Counted from the first letter of the stretch, positions 8,854 through 18,690 are shown. The stretch is DNA of 64,000 nucleotides from Polynucleobacter meluiroseus (GCA_945881875.1 CAMCVH010000004.1:107839-171838), one strand, 5' to 3'. Notes: a model not told the origin generated them from the letters alone. A program made the numbers and translations.

Positions 8854-9708
8854 CTAAGCTTTATTTGTTTTTGCTGCTTCAGCTGCCTCAGCCTCTGCGG
8901 CCGCTTCCGCAGCTTCATCAGCAGGATCTAACTTAGATTCATAGAATCTAGCAATAAAGATACCCAACTCATAAAGAATACAAAGTGGGATGGCAAGCAA
9001 AAGCTGTGACAAAACATCTGGTGGTGTCACGATAGCTGCAATGACGAATGCACCAACAATGATGTAAGGACGAATCTCTTTAAGCTTCTTGATTCTGACC
9101 ATATTAAGCTTAACCAAAACCACCACAACAACTGGAACTTCAAAAGTTAAACCAAATGCTAAAAAAGTTGTCATAGCAAAACTGAGGTATTTATCAATAT
9201 CCGTCGCCATGTCAGCACCCAATGGCGCGTTGTAATGCGCCATGAACTGAAACACAGTTGGGAAAACTAACAAATAGGCAAAAGCCATGCCTGCGATAAA
9301 TAGCACATAACTGCTGGTCACAATCGGAATAATCAAGCGACGCTCGTGCTTATATAAACCTGGTGCAATGAAAGCCCAAATTTGGTACATGATGAAAGGC
9401 AATGCACCTAAGAACGCAACTAACATCGTTACTTTCATAGGCACAAAGAAAGAACCCGTTACATCAGTCACAATCATCTTGCCACCATTGGGTAGCGCAT
9501 CTAAAAGTGGCCGAGAAAAAATATGAAAAATATCAGGCGCCCAATACACCAAACACAAGAACACAAATAACAAAGCACCCACCGCTTTGATTAAGCGATC
9601 ACGTAACTCAAACAAATGAGAAAGAAATGTTTCTGAAACGCCGTCATCCTTCTCAGCCGCTGGATCAGCTTGAGTATTTTTAGAGTCTTGACTGGAGTTC
9701 TGTGTCAT
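8854..9708 (-). CDS. tatC: Sec-independent protein translocase TatC
   Basis: A 284-residue, six-helix inner-membrane protein. The cytoplasmic N-terminus contains SHLFELRDRLIKA, the conserved TatC region contacting twin-arginine signals. Later segments include PGLYKHERR and the glutamate-containing FEVPVVVVVL helix. The C-terminus carries an unusual alanine/glutamate-rich tail (AAEAAAEAEAAEAAK). TatBC form the receptor for folded precursors such as the Rieske protein encoded at the left edge. Last gene of the hisB...tatABC series, 31 bases after tatB. Confidence 0.95.
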   Translation of the reverse strand: MTQNSSQDSKNTQADPAAEKDDGVSETFLSHLFELRDRLIKAVGALLFVFLCLVYWAPDIFHIFSRPLLDALPNGGKMIVTDVTGSFFVPMKVTMLVAFLGALPFIMYQIWAFIAPGLYKHERRLIIPIVTSSYVLFIAGMAFAYLLVFPTVFQFMAHYNAPLGADMATDIDKYLSFAMTTFLAFGLTFEVPVVVVVLVKLNMVRIKKLKEIRPYIIVGAFVIAAIVTPPDVLSQLLLAIPLCILYELGIFIARFYESKLDPADEAAEAAAEAEAAEAAKTNKA

Positions 9709-9739
9709 CGTTTAAACAATTTCTATTTGAACTTCGTAT

Positions 9740-10261
9740 TTAGAAAAAAGACTTAGGTGTTCGTTGCTGAATAACAGCACGTCTAAAACGTTTTACTCGA
9801 GCAGCGCCTGACTGAACTCTGGTTTTAACACCTGCACTGCGTTTGTACCACTGCGGCATCGCTGCTTTTTTAACACCCCAACTACTGCGTCCTTGACGAA
9901 CATTCGTTTTTGGTTCGCGGATGCCATAGTCATTGCTGTAACCAAAGTCTTCGAAACTTTGCTTGGAACCATCGGATTCCAAATCACTGAGATTTTTGCC
10001 AAGATCCGATAAACCGGAGCCCGCTTGATCAACACTTGACTGAACATCTCTCATTGCCGAAGTAGCAGCCTCTTGCATTTTCTTAAGCTCATCTAACTCT
10101 ACTTGACGATTGACCTCAGACTTCACTTCGGCCATATAGCGTTGCGCGCGACCCAGTAAGTTACCAGCCATGCGCGCCACCTTAGGCAAACGCTCAGGGC
10201 CAATCACCACCAGTGCGACTACCGCAATGAGGGCGAGCTTGGAAACACCAAGATCGATCAT
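9740..10261 (-). CDS. tatB: Sec-independent protein translocase TatB
   Basis: A 173-residue protein with one N-terminal membrane helix containing the hallmark VVIGPERLPKVARMAG (about 18-33), an amphipathic helix, and a long polar, basic C-terminal half (residues 90-173) rich in serine, arginine and lysine. The glutamate in the GPERLP hinge is the residue that sets TatB apart from TatA. Starts 59 bases after tatA. Confidence 0.94.
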   Translation of the reverse strand: MIDLGVSKLALIAVVALVVIGPERLPKVARMAGNLLGRAQRYMAEVKSEVNRQVELDELKKMQEAATSAMRDVQSSVDQAGSGLSDLGKNLSDLESDGSKQSFEDFGYSNDYGIREPKTNVRQGRSSWGVKKAAMPQWYKRSAGVKTRVQSGAARVKRFRRAVIQQRTPKSFF

Positions 10262-10320
10262 GTCAAATGAACTTTTATGAAGTGGAAGTGATAGCCATCA
10301 AGTATTTGATGGCTAAAGGC

Positions 10321-10554
10321 TTACGCCTTATTCACATCCTTGGCTTGTACATCAACAGTTTTGCCATCGGCATGGATCTGGCTGGATGCAATTGCAGGAT
10401 CAGCTGGCTTTTCTTCTTCTTTCTTCATGCCATCTTTAAAACCTTTAACGGCACCACCAAGATCTGAACCAATGTTGCGTAGTTTCTTAGTACCGAATAC
10501 TAAAAGAACGATTACCAAAACAATAATCCAATGCCAAACGCTAAATGAACCCAT
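10321..10554 (-). CDS. tatA: Sec-independent protein translocase TatA
   Basis: A 77-residue protein: a short periplasmic N-terminus, one membrane helix ([18 protein letters not shown], residues 8-25) and an amphipathic helix with [16 protein letters not shown], all diagnostic of TatA/E. It oligomerises to form the transport path. Lies 14 bases after hinT on the same strand. Confidence 0.95.
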   Translation of the reverse strand: MGSFSVWHWIIVLVIVLLVFGTKKLRNIGSDLGGAVKGFKDGMKKEEEKPADPAIASSQIHADGKTVDVQAKDVNKA

Positions 10555-10568
10555 GAGACTGCTCCTAA

Positions 10569-10934
10569 TTAGTTTTTATTCCATGGACGGGGGCCGCCCA
10601 TCACATGTATATGTAGATGGTAAACCTCTTGACCACCATCTACTCCATTATTGACCATCACACGAAAGCCCCCGGTATCGCCAGGGCGGCAACCTTGCTC
10701 AGTGGCAAGGCGCGGTGCAATTGCCATCATTCTACCCAGTAATGCCTCATCTGCGCTAGTCGCATCCATTAAATTTGCAAAATGTCGCTTAGGAATGATT
10801 AAAAAATGGACAGGGGCTGAGGGATTAATGTCATGGAAGGCATATATTTCCTCATCTTCATAGACTTTTTTACTCGGAATCTGTCCTGCAACGATTTTGC
10901 AAAAGACACAGTTATCTGAATGGTTATGACTCAT
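10569..10934 (-). CDS. hinT: HIT-family purine nucleoside phosphoramidase (HinT-like)
   Basis: A 121-residue histidine-triad hydrolase. The N-terminus [20 protein letters not shown] and the catalytic HLHIHVMGG near the C-terminus are textbook. The start at 10934 (MSHNHSDNC) is chosen; a 24-codon longer frame would overlap hisE and lacks similarity to the family. HIT proteins hydrolyse AMP-lysine and related phosphoramidates. Its place between hisE and tatA is standard in Burkholderiales. Confidence 0.93.
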   Translation of the reverse strand: MSHNHSDNCVFCKIVAGQIPSKKVYEDEEIYAFHDINPSAPVHFLIIPKRHFANLMDATSADEALLGRMMAIAPRLATEQGCRPGDTGGFRVMVNNGVDGGQEVYHLHIHVMGGPRPWNKN

Positions 10935-10959
10935 AGCTGAAATGACTATTTTTGATGAA

Positions 10960-11352
10960 TTATGGTTTTCTGGCAGCTTTTTCAGCAATGCCAGAAACAC
11001 CTTCACGACGCTCTAATTCAGCAATCACGTCTTCAGGTCTTAAATTAAACTGAGAAAGGGCTACAAAACAATGGAACCAAAGATCCGCAATCTCACCCAC
11101 TAGCTTGGATTGCAATTCTGGGGTCATCTGACCAAAACGACTATCTTTTGCAGCCATCACCGTTTCAGCTGCCTCTTCGCCAATTTTCTTCAAAATAGCG
11201 TCATCGCCCTTACTAAACAACTTAGCAATATAAGAAACATTAGGATCAGCGCGGCCAGCCAAAAAGTCAGATTTACGAGCGTCGACAACATCAGCCAAAC
11301 GCTTGATAGCATCCATATTGTTTACGTCATTCGACTTTGTTTGATCTGTCAT
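10960..11352 (-). CDS. hisE: Phosphoribosyl-ATP pyrophosphatase
   Basis: A 130-residue MazG-like all-helical enzyme catalysing the second step of histidine synthesis (PR-ATP to PR-AMP). Family signature residues are [15 protein letters not shown] and [16 protein letters not shown], which hold the metal-binding acidic residues. It is a separate protein here, not fused to HisI as in enterobacteria. No Shine-Dalgarno sequence is evident before the ATG. It follows hisI by 38 bases. Confidence 0.95.
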   Translation of the reverse strand: MTDQTKSNDVNNMDAIKRLADVVDARKSDFLAGRADPNVSYIAKLFSKGDDAILKKIGEEAAETVMAAKDSRFGQMTPELQSKLVGEIADLWFHCFVALSQFNLRPEDVIAELERREGVSGIAEKAARKP

Positions 11353-11390
11353 TGTTGTATCTTTTATTGGATTGGTTAAAGCACTCTAAA

Positions 11391-11762
11391 CTATTTTTTC
11401 CAAACGGGGCCGTCTGTTGTTTTTTCAAGGCTCAAGAAAAAACAGCTATGCGCACCTGTATGACAAGCAATGCGATCTTTTTGATCAACCTTGATCAAAA
11501 TCGTATCGCCATCACAATCCAAATGCATGCTCTTAATCACTTGGATATGACCTGACTCTTCACCCTTGTGCCAAATCTTTTTTCTAGAGCGTGACCAGTA
11601 AACAGCCTCACCTTTTTCAAGAGTTAGTTGTAAAGACTCGTGATTCATCCACGCCATCATCAACACATCACCCGTATCTGCTTCTTGCGCAATGACCGCG
11701 ACCAAGCCCTGATCATTCCAAGTGACTTGTGACAACCAATCTGATTTATCTATTGAACTCAT
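11391..11762 (-). CDS. hisI: Phosphoribosyl-AMP cyclohydrolase
   Basis: A 123-residue enzyme for the third histidine step, opening the purine ring of PR-AMP. It shows [34 protein letters not shown], and the zinc/metal site [12 protein letters not shown] plus [10 protein letters not shown]. The spacer to hisF is 80 bases and very AT-rich, with no clear ribosome-binding site. Confidence 0.95.
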   Translation of the reverse strand: MSSIDKSDWLSQVTWNDQGLVAVIAQEADTGDVLMMAWMNHESLQLTLEKGEAVYWSRSRKKIWHKGEESGHIQVIKSMHLDCDGDTILIKVDQKDRIACHTGAHSCFFLSLEKTTDGPVWKK

Positions 11763-11842
11763 TTAGTCTTTAAGTTTCTGCTTTTGGGTTTTAAGTGATA
11801 TTTTTAGATTTGTATTTTTACTATTAATTTATTTTGTAATAT

Positions 11843-12601
11843 TTAAAGTCTTACCGGTATGCCTTGCTCTGCCATCAGATGCTTAGCTTGCCCAACGGTG
11901 TATTCACCAAAATGGAAAATACTCGCTGCTAAAACAGCATCAGCATGCCCTTGGGTAATGCCATCAACCAAATGCTGCAAATTGCCAACACCGCCAGATG
12001 CAATGACTGGAACTGACACAGCATCACTAACAGCCCGCGTTAACTCTAAATCAAAACCATTCTTAGTACCGTCACGATCCATACTGGTTAATAGTATTTC
12101 ACCAGCACCGCGCTTGGCTACTTCCATCGCCCAAGATACTGCATTGATGCCTGTGTTTTTGCGGCCACCGTGCGTGAACACTTCCCATAAACCTGGCTGG
12201 GTCTGCTTAGCATCAATCGCCACCACAATACACTGGGAACCATACTTAGCAGATGCATCAGAAACTAAATCTGGATTAGCCACAGCAGCAGAGTTCATAC
12301 CCACTTTGTCAGCACCAGCATTTAACAAGCGACGCACATCCGCTACTTCTCTAACGCCACCACCAACCGTTAACGGAATAAACACTTGAGAAGCGACATC
12401 TTCTATGATGTGCAAAATCAAATCTCGGTCGTCAGAGGTAGCAGTAATATCTAAAAAAGTAATCTCATCGGCGCCCTGGTCATCATAACGTTTGGCAATT
12501 TCAACAGGATCTCCAGCATCTCTTAACTCAACAAAATTAACCCCCTTCACAACCCGACCGGCTGTGACATCTAAACAAGGGATGATTCTTTTTGAGAGCA
12601 T
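11843..12601 (-). CDS. hisF: Imidazole glycerol phosphate synthase, cyclase subunit
   Basis: A 252-residue TIM barrel. The catalytic aspartates are seen in [16 protein letters not shown] (position 11) and [11 protein letters not shown] (about 130). It combines with HisH and uses ammonia from glutamine to make IGP and AICAR. Its ATG follows a 44-base spacer after hisA that is almost pure A on the coding strand, so the usual Shine-Dalgarno sequence is missing. Confidence 0.96.
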   Translation of the reverse strand: MLSKRIIPCLDVTAGRVVKGVNFVELRDAGDPVEIAKRYDDQGADEITFLDITATSDDRDLILHIIEDVASQVFIPLTVGGGVREVADVRRLLNAGADKVGMNSAAVANPDLVSDASAKYGSQCIVVAIDAKQTQPGLWEVFTHGGRKNTGINAVSWAMEVAKRGAGEILLTSMDRDGTKNGFDLELTRAVSDAVSVPVIASGGVGNLQHLVDGITQGHADAVLAASIFHFGEYTVGQAKHLMAEQGIPVRL

Positions 12602-12645
12602 GTTTTAATTTTTTTAATTTCTTTTTTTATTTTTTATTTTTTTAT

Positions 12646-13386
12646 TTATTTGCTCTTTTTGTCGGCGTATTTTTGCGCTTCAGCCAATTTCAGATCACCC
12701 GTGTAAATAGCGCGACCTGCAATCACACCCATCACACCTTCAGGCTCTGCTTCACACAATGCGTCGATGTCTTTCATATTAGTAAGACCACCACTAGCAA
12801 TGATCGGAATATTGACTGCTTGAGCAAGCTTCACAGTTGCATCCATATTGATACCCTGCAACATACCATCACGACCAATGTCGGTATAGATAATGGCTTC
12901 AACGCCATAGTCTTCATATTTTTTTGCCAAGTCAGTTACTTCATGACCTGTTAACTTACTCCAACCATCAGTTGCTACCTTACCCTCTTTGGCATCTAAA
13001 CCAACGATGATGTGCCCTGGAAACGCCACACAAGCATCTTGTAAAAAGCCTGGGTTCTTAACTGCAGCCGTACCGATAATCACGTAAGTGATACCGTCAT
13101 CTAATAAACGTTCAATAGTTTCTAGGTCACGGATACCACCACCCAATTGCACAGGGATATCACTGCCTACTGCTTTCAGAATAGATTTAATGGCTGATTC
13201 ATTTTTAGGCTTACCTGCAAAGGCACCATCAAGATCCACCAAGTGCAAACGACGAGCACCTTGATCTACCCAATGTTTTGCCATCGCGCCCGGATCTTCA
13301 GAGAAGGTCGTTACTTTATCCATATCACCCTGCTCTAAGCGAACACAGTGTCCTTGTTTGAGATCAATAGCTGGAATTAACAACAT
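12646..13386 (-). CDS. hisA: ProFAR isomerase (HisA)
   Basis: A 246-residue half-barrel-duplicated TIM barrel related to HisF. The start [16 protein letters not shown] holds the catalytic aspartate, and [14 protein letters not shown] holds the second. It isomerises ProFAR to PRFAR, the substrate of HisFH. Spaced 78 bases from hisH, an AT-rich gap containing two TTAATTAA palindromes. Confidence 0.96.
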   Translation of the reverse strand: MLLIPAIDLKQGHCVRLEQGDMDKVTTFSEDPGAMAKHWVDQGARRLHLVDLDGAFAGKPKNESAIKSILKAVGSDIPVQLGGGIRDLETIERLLDDGITYVIIGTAAVKNPGFLQDACVAFPGHIIVGLDAKEGKVATDGWSKLTGHEVTDLAKKYEDYGVEAIIYTDIGRDGMLQGINMDATVKLAQAVNIPIIASGGLTNMKDIDALCEAEPEGVMGVIAGRAIYTGDLKLAEAQKYADKKSK

Positions 13387-13464
13387 GATGATTAATTAAA
13401 TAAGTTTTAAAAAAGGGTTAATTAAAAAATTTCTACTTAAGCTTCGTACTTTTTCTTTGGCAAC

Positions 13465-14142
13465 CTACGGTTGCCAATTTGTGAAATTACGATACAAGCG
13501 CAAACCTAATTGCGCACTTTTTTCCGGATGAAACTGTGTTGCAAAAATATTATCCTTTGCAACGGCACATGTAAACATAGAACCGTAATCAGTTGCACCT
13601 ACAGTATGTGCCGAATTGTCAGGCACTGCATAGTAACTATGCACAAAATAAAAGCTACTGTTATCCGGAATGCCATCCCAAAGTGGGTGCGCTTGCACTT
13701 GCTGAACTTGATTCCAGCCCATATGAGGGACTTTGAAATGAGATCCATCTGCTTGATTTTTACCTGCCAAATCAAAACGAATCACCTTACCAGGCAGTAG
13801 GCCTAATCCAAGCGTATTCTGAGTTCCATCTGGCGCATCAAAACGAACCTCGGTGCTGCTATCAAATAGCATTTGTTCACCCACACAAACACCCAACATG
13901 GGTTTGGTCTTGACGGCTTCTAATACAGCCTCTAATAAACCAGAGTCTCTCAAATGCGTCATGCAATCAGGCATAGCGCCCTGACCTGGCAAAACTACTT
14001 TATCTGCTGATTTAATTTGATCGGCGCTTGATGCAATGGTAATTTTTGCATCAGGTGCAGCGTGCATTAAAGCTTGCGCTACAGAGCGCAGATTGCCCAT
14101 GCCGTAATCAACAATAGCAATACTCGGTGAATTTTTAGACAA
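13465..14142 (-). CDS. hisH: Imidazole glycerol phosphate synthase, glutaminase subunit
   Basis: A 225-residue class-I glutamine amidotransferase. It shows [10 protein letters not shown] at the start, nucleophile C86 in GVCVGEQML and the His-Glu pair in QFHPEKSAQ. The start codon must be TTG at 14142: an in-frame stop lies two codons upstream and the next ATG is inside the conserved fold. No Shine-Dalgarno sequence is visible, so translation may be weak or coupled to hisB (40-base gap). Confidence 0.94.
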   Translation of the reverse strand: MSKNSPSIAIVDYGMGNLRSVAQALMHAAPDAKITIASSADQIKSADKVVLPGQGAMPDCMTHLRDSGLLEAVLEAVKTKPMLGVCVGEQMLFDSSTEVRFDAPDGTQNTLGLGLLPGKVIRFDLAGKNQADGSHFKVPHMGWNQVQQVQAHPLWDGIPDNSSFYFVHSYYAVPDNSAHTVGATDYGSMFTCAVAKDNIFATQFHPEKSAQLGLRLYRNFTNWQP

Positions 14143-14182
14143 GGTTTACTTTAACTACAAAAAGATAATAAAAGTCGGCGGC

Positions 14183-14770
14183 TTACAAACTACCTTTTGT
14201 GGATGGCACAACTCCACTAGCCCGCGGGTCTAACTCTAAAGCCATGCGAAGAGCACGACCAAAAGCTTTGAATACTGTCTCAACCTGATGGTGAGCGTTA
14301 ATACCGCGCAAATTATCAATATGCAAAGTAACGCCCGCGTGATTTACAAATCCGCGGAAAAATTCAATAGTGAGATCAACATCAAAATCACCTACGCGAG
14401 CACGTGTAAATGGCACATGGAACTCTAAGCCTGGGCGACCTGAGAAATCAACTACGACTCGTGACAAGGTCTCATCTAATGGCACATAAGAGTGACCATA
14501 GCGAGTGATTCCTTTTTTATCACCTACAGCCTTAGCAATCGCTTGGCCAAGCGTAATACCCACATCTTCTACAGTGTGGTGATCATCAATATGAGTATCT
14601 CCATTTGCTGTCACTGCCAAATCAATCATGCCATGACGGGCAATCTGATCGAGCATATGATCTAGGAAAGGTACCCCAGAATTAAGTTGTGCTTGGCCCG
14701 TGCCATCTAAATTGAGGGCAATCTTAATTTGGGTCTCGGACGTATTTCTTATGACTTCAACTTGTCGCAT
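14183..14770 (-). CDS. hisB: Imidazoleglycerol-phosphate dehydratase
   Basis: A 195-residue monofunctional IGP dehydratase (no HisN phosphatase domain). Manganese-binding repeats are clear: [13 protein letters not shown] and [11 protein letters not shown] in the first half, and [10 protein letters not shown] and [17 protein letters not shown] in the second. It is the first gene of the minus-strand unit hisB-H-A-F-I-E-hinT-tatABC and is divergent from hisC, 125 bases away. Confidence 0.96.
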   Translation of the reverse strand: MRQVEVIRNTSETQIKIALNLDGTGQAQLNSGVPFLDHMLDQIARHGMIDLAVTANGDTHIDDHHTVEDVGITLGQAIAKAVGDKKGITRYGHSYVPLDETLSRVVVDFSGRPGLEFHVPFTRARVGDFDVDLTIEFFRGFVNHAGVTLHIDNLRGINAHHQVETVFKAFGRALRMALELDPRASGVVPSTKGSL

Positions 14771-14895
14771 ATCGTCATAATATCACCGTCCTCATGAAAT
14801 TCCACCCCGTGGTAATCTCTTGAACACGCTGATTCTTAAAGAAATTAGCTAAAAACCACAGAAAAACAATTTAGAACACAAGGTAAGACATCAAG

Positions 14896-15963
14896 ATGAG
14901 CCAATTTTGGAGCAAAACTGTTAAAAATTTGACCCCCTATGTGCCGGGGGAACAGCCTAAATTAAGCCAATTGATTAAGCTCAATACCAATGAGAGCCCT
15001 TATGGCCCATCACCCAAAGTATTAACTGCGATAGCTGCAGCTACTAACGACACCCTTCGTCTATATCCAGACCCTAATTCTGATGCCTTAAAGCAATCAA
15101 TTGCCAAAATCCATGATCTTCCAACCAATCAAGTGTTTGTGGGTAATGGCTCTGATGAGGTATTAGCGCATGCTTTCTTAGGCCTACTCAAACAAGAGCG
15201 CCCTATTCTTTTTCCGGATATCACCTACAGCTTTTATCCTGTCTATTGCAATCTCTATGACATCGCTTTTGAAACGATCCCTCTTAAAGAAGATTTTTCA
15301 ATTAATATCGAAGACTACATTCAAAAAAATAACGGCAAAAATGACGGCATTATTTTCCCGAATCCCAATGCGCCAACAGGTAAAGCTCTTCCTTTAGGGA
15401 GAATAAAAGCATTACTTCAATCCAATACCCAAAGCGTGGTAATAATTGACCAAGCCTATGTTGACTACGGAACAGAGTCAGCGGTATCCCTTGTTAATGA
15501 GTTTCCAAACTTATTAGTCACTCATACGCTCTCAAAGTCCTATGCGCTCGCTGGACTTCGTGTTGGTTATGCAGTGGGTCATCCAGATTTAATTGAAGCT
15601 TTAGAGCGTATTAAGAATAGTTTTAATTCATACCCAATAGATAAACTGGCAATGGCGGGAGCAATCGCTGCCATTGATGATCAAGACTACCTCAAGAGAA
15701 TAAGTAAAGCAGTTATTCAAACTAGAGAAAATCTCATTAAAGATCTTAATGAGCTTGGTTTTGAAACGATTCCATCATATGCTAATTTTATTTTTACAAA
15801 ACATCCTACAAAAGATGCTGCTGCTATTGCCGCAGCATTGCGTGAAAAACATATTATTGTTCGCCATTTTAAAATGGCGCGTATTGATCAATATTTAAGA
15901 ATCACGATAGGCACAGATGAGCAGTGCTCAACTTTGATCAAAGCTCTTAAAGAAATTATTTAA
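14896..15963 (+). CDS. hisC: Histidinol-phosphate aminotransferase, inverted relative to the his cluster
   Basis: A 355-residue class I/II PLP aminotransferase. It shows [12 protein letters not shown] (30-40), [10 protein letters not shown] (57-66), NPNAPTGKA (156-164), and the PLP lysine K214 in [16 protein letters not shown]. It transfers the amino group from glutamate to imidazole acetol phosphate. All other his genes here are on the minus strand. The N-terminus ([18 protein letters not shown]) is of the HisC type seen outside his operons in many proteobacteria, so a foreign or relocated copy may have taken the original's place (inference). Convergent with two small minus-strand genes. Confidence 0.93.
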   Translation: MSQFWSKTVKNLTPYVPGEQPKLSQLIKLNTNESPYGPSPKVLTAIAAATNDTLRLYPDPNSDALKQSIAKIHDLPTNQVFVGNGSDEVLAHAFLGLLKQERPILFPDITYSFYPVYCNLYDIAFETIPLKEDFSINIEDYIQKNNGKNDGIIFPNPNAPTGKALPLGRIKALLQSNTQSVVIIDQAYVDYGTESAVSLVNEFPNLLVTHTLSKSYALAGLRVGYAVGHPDLIEALERIKNSFNSYPIDKLAMAGAIAAIDDQDYLKRISKAVIQTRENLIKDLNELGFETIPSYANFIFTKHPTKDAAAIAAALREKHIIVRHFKMARIDQYLRITIGTDEQCSTLIKALKEII

Positions 15964-15977
15964 GCTTTTCAATTTTT

Positions 15978-16010
15978 AAATACTTACTTTTCTAAGAATA
16001 GTAAGTATTT
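15978..16010. other. Hairpin across the shared 3' ends of hisC and a small gene
   Basis: AAATACTTAC (15978-15987) pairs with GTAAGTATTT (16001-16010) around a 13-base loop, spanning the stop codon of the 83-residue gene and starting 15 bases after hisC ends. It could terminate transcription in either direction, but neither side has a strong T-run. Confidence 0.4.
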
Positions 16011-16235
16011 ATCAACAAACATCATGACCGTGGCTGTACCAATAACAATAGCCCCTACCTTATTTGTTAGGCGATGCTCCAGACACTTCATTTCATAGCG
16101 AATATCTTGTAAATCATTTTTTGTTGCAAATTCACAAGAGCTACCTGCTTCTCTCATCACCGAAGTGATTGCTTCTGAATGAGTTTCCGAGAAACCTGCT
16201 TTTCTCAAAACTGAAAACATAAGATGCGTATCCAT
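15984..16235 (-). CDS. Small coiled-coil membrane protein, DUF1640/CCDC90-like, short copy
   Basis: An 83-residue protein: an N-terminal segment (FSVLRKAGFSETHSEAITSVMREAG), a short polar helical stretch (NDLQDIRYEMKCLEHRLTNK) and one membrane helix (about 61-80). The plan repeats that of the 114-residue gene 3 bases upstream, so the two look like a tandem, diverged pair. Proteins of this plan are sometimes annotated DUF1640; their bacterial role is unknown. No function is assigned. Confidence 0.7.
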   Translation of the reverse strand: MDTHLMFSVLRKAGFSETHSEAITSVMREAGSSCEFATKNDLQDIRYEMKCLEHRLTNKVGAIVIGTATVMMFVDKYLLFLEK

Positions 16236-16238
16236 TAA

Positions 16239-16583
16239 TCAAATTCCTTTGATCATGAATGCCACAGCACTGATACCAATAGACATACACGCCACCATTA
16301 GGCCACCTAGACGATTAAATAGCTTGCTTGTCAAAACATCCGCCATGCAATTTATCTTTTCCTCTAGATGTGTTACCTTGCTATCTAAAAAATTAAACTT
16401 CTCATCAATCTTCTGATTGAGTTGATCTCTTACCTCATACAACTCTTTCTTGGTTACAAAGTCTTGCATGGCATGGTGGGTAGTTCCTGCACCATCTGCA
16501 ATCGCTTCAGCCTGCGCTTCAGTGAAGCCAACTACTTGTAATGATTTTGCATACTGCAGGGTACTAAATACAACGCTATTCAT
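16239..16583 (-). CDS. Small coiled-coil membrane protein, DUF1640/CCDC90-like
   Basis: A 114-residue protein. Residues 1-35 (TLQYAKSLQVVGFTEAQAEAIAD) form the family-type helical start. Residues 42-82 are a predicted coiled coil (KKELYEVRDQLNQKIDEKF, VTHLEEKINCMADVL), and 90-112 form one membrane helix. The pattern matches DUF1640-type proteins related in shape to mitochondrial CCDC90/MCUR1. Unknown function. The gene and its shorter downstream neighbour sit between hisC and the terminator after hisD, so they must have their own promoter in 16584-16641, where I could not single one out. Confidence 0.75.
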   Translation of the reverse strand: MNSVVFSTLQYAKSLQVVGFTEAQAEAIADGAGTTHHAMQDFVTKKELYEVRDQLNQKIDEKFNFLDSKVTHLEEKINCMADVLTSKLFNRLGGLMVACMSIGISAVAFMIKGI

Positions 16584-16641
16584 TTTTATCTCCTCTTAAG
16601 GCAACATTTTATAGTTTTTATAAGTAATAAATCAAATCACC

Positions 16642-16678
16642 AAAAGTAATGGCACACGCTTGGTGTGCCATTACTTTT
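16642..16678 (-). terminator. Strong terminator after hisD
   Basis: A perfect 16-base stem (16642-16657 with 16663-16678) with a 5-base loop ends in CTTTT on the minus strand, 24 bases after the hisD stop. It has A/T flanks on both sides and could work in both directions. It closes the long minus-strand series that ends with hisG-hisD. Confidence 0.82.
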
Positions 16679-16701
16679 ATTTTATTTGGAGATTTTGGTT
16701 A

Positions 16702-18030
16702 CTACTTCTTGAGTCGCAACTCTGCAGCTCGAGCGTGAGCTTGCAAACCTTCTCCATGAGCAAGTGTGCTGGCGATCTGTCCTAGCTTTTGTGCACCAGC
16801 ATCACTTACCTCAATCATGCTTGAGCGTTTGATGAAATCATAAACACCTAAGGGTGATGAGAAGCGTGCAGTTCTCATAGTTGGTAAAACGTGATTAGGG
16901 CCAGCACAATAGTCACCTAAAGATTCACTGGTATAGGGGCCCATAAAAATAGCGCCGGCATGACGAATTAACTCTGCCCATTGACGAGGATTTTCTGCAG
17001 AAATTTCTAAATGCTCTCCAGCTATTGAATTAGCGATCTCGCAAGCTTCTGCCATATCTTTTACTAAGATCATGGCACCACGATCTTGGAGCGATTGACG
17101 AATAACAGCTTGTCTTGGCATTTCAGGTAAAAATTTCTGAATGCTGGCTTGCACTTGATCAATGAAAGCTTGATCCGGGCATAACAAAATAGATTGCGCC
17201 AACTCATCATGCTCAGCTTGAGAAAACAAATCCATCGCTACCCAATCAGGATTGGTTTTACCATCGCACAAAATCAATATTTCAGAAGGTCCAGCAATCA
17301 TGTCAATACCAACTGTTCCGAATACACGACGTTTAGCAGCAGCCACATACGCATTGCCTGGACCAACAATCTTATCAACGGCTGAGATTATTTCTGTGCC
17401 ATAAGCTAAAGCAGCAATAGCCTGTGCACCACCGATGGTGAATACTCGATCAACACCAGCTACAGCAGCTGCAGCAAGCACTAAAGGATTACGAAGGCCA
17501 TCTGGAGTAGGAACAACCATGATGACTTCGCTTACTCCCGCCACTTTGGCAGGAATGGCATTCATTAAAACTGAGGAGGGATAAGCCGCCTTACCACCTG
17601 GTACATACAAGCCAGCACGATCTAAAGGTGTTACTTTCTGACCTAAGCGCGTGCCATCTTCATCAGCGTAATCCCAGCTATGGCAGCCAGACTCTTGCTT
17701 CTGACGCTCGTGATAACTTTTGACACGAGCTGCTGCTGCTTCGAGTGCCTCTCTTTGATCTTTTGGTAAACCATTGAGAGCAGCCAATAATTCTTCTTTA
17801 GAAACCTCTAAAGATCTGACTGAGCTTGCTTGATCTTTGCTTAAGCGATCAAACTTTTGGGTGTACTCCAATACAGCAGCATCTCCCCTTGTTCGCACAT
17901 CAGCTAAAATTTTTGCTGCTGCCATATCAATGGCTGCATCATCTTCTGCAGAAAATGCCAAAAGCTTTTTCAGCTCTTTCGCAAAATCAGCATCTTTGCT
18001 ATTTAGTTGGCGAACAATAAGGGTTGTCAT
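16702..18030 (-). CDS. hisD: Histidinol dehydrogenase
   Basis: A 442-residue zinc enzyme making the last two oxidations to histidine with NAD. It has the family signature around [15 protein letters not shown], the catalytic SIAGEHLEI glutamate/histidine pair, [18 protein letters not shown], and the GPNHVLPT zinc-ligand region. Length is normal. It follows hisG by 14 bases, and the terminator just after it ends the unit. Confidence 0.96.
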   Translation of the reverse strand: MTTLIVRQLNSKDADFAKELKKLLAFSAEDDAAIDMAAAKILADVRTRGDAAVLEYTQKFDRLSKDQASSVRSLEVSKEELLAALNGLPKDQREALEAAAARVKSYHERQKQESGCHSWDYADEDGTRLGQKVTPLDRAGLYVPGGKAAYPSSVLMNAIPAKVAGVSEVIMVVPTPDGLRNPLVLAAAAVAGVDRVFTIGGAQAIAALAYGTEIISAVDKIVGPGNAYVAAAKRRVFGTVGIDMIAGPSEILILCDGKTNPDWVAMDLFSQAEHDELAQSILLCPDQAFIDQVQASIQKFLPEMPRQAVIRQSLQDRGAMILVKDMAEACEIANSIAGEHLEISAENPRQWAELIRHAGAIFMGPYTSESLGDYCAGPNHVLPTMRTARFSSPLGVYDFIKRSSMIEVSDAGAQKLGQIASTLAHGEGLQAHARAAELRLKK

Positions 18031-18044
18031 ATCAACTGACTTTA

Positions 18045-18683
18045 TTAAACTTTAGAAAAAGCATCAAGTAAGGGTTGTAGCTCATCACGGCGGCGTTTAA
18101 ATGCTGCTTGATTCACTACCAAACGTGCACTAATTTCACTAATGATTTCTACTTCTTTCAACTGATTCGCTTTGAGCGTATTGCCTGTTGAAACTAAATC
18201 CACAATTACGTCTGCCAAACCAACCAAAGGCCCTAATTCCATAGAGCCGTAAAGTTTGATCAAATCAACGTGAACACCTTTATTTGCAAAATGTTCTCGA
18301 GCCTGTTGTACATACTTCGTGACTACTCTTAAGCGTGCGCCTTGACGCACGGCACTGGCGTAATCAAAACCTTCACGCACGGCAACAGATAAACGACATT
18401 TAGCGATACCCAAATCAATAGGTGCATACAAACCGTCCATACCATGTTCAGCTAAAACATCATAACCAGCCACACCAATATCTGCGGCGCCATACTGAAC
18501 ATAAGTAGGAACATCAGAGGCGCGAACAATAATGACGCGCAGGTGAGGGCTAGATGTTGGGAGGATTAATTTTCGTGAAGATTCAGGATCTTCGGAGACA
18601 GTAATACCGGCCTTTGCCAACATGGGCAAAGTTTCATCAAAAATGCGACCTTTTGAAAGGGCTAGGGTAATCATATTAGACAT
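18045..18683 (-). CDS. hisG: ATP phosphoribosyltransferase, short (HisZ-dependent) form
   Basis: A 212-residue HisG catalysing the first committed step, ATP + PRPP. It shows [16 protein letters not shown] at the start and the PRPP-binding [17 protein letters not shown] near residue 155-171. It lacks the C-terminal regulatory (ACT-like) domain of the roughly 300-residue long form, so by family knowledge it needs a HisZ partner for activity and histidine feedback; no hisZ is in this window. Seven bases after murA. Confidence 0.95.
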   Translation of the reverse strand: MSNMITLALSKGRIFDETLPMLAKAGITVSEDPESSRKLILPTSSPHLRVIIVRASDVPTYVQYGAADIGVAGYDVLAEHGMDGLYAPIDLGIAKCRLSVAVREGFDYASAVRQGARLRVVTKYVQQAREHFANKGVHVDLIKLYGSMELGPLVGLADVIVDLVSTGNTLKANQLKEVEIISEISARLVVNQAAFKRRRDELQPLLDAFSKV

Positions 18684-18690
18684 ATCTCTA

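Noticed and set aside
10935..11006. Longer start for hinT
   Set aside because: It overlaps the end of hisE and adds residues unlike the family N-terminus.
12592..12954. Plus-strand 120-codon frame rich in phenylalanine
   Set aside because: It is the reverse of hisA and of the A-rich spacer; the low-complexity start is an effect of the T-run.
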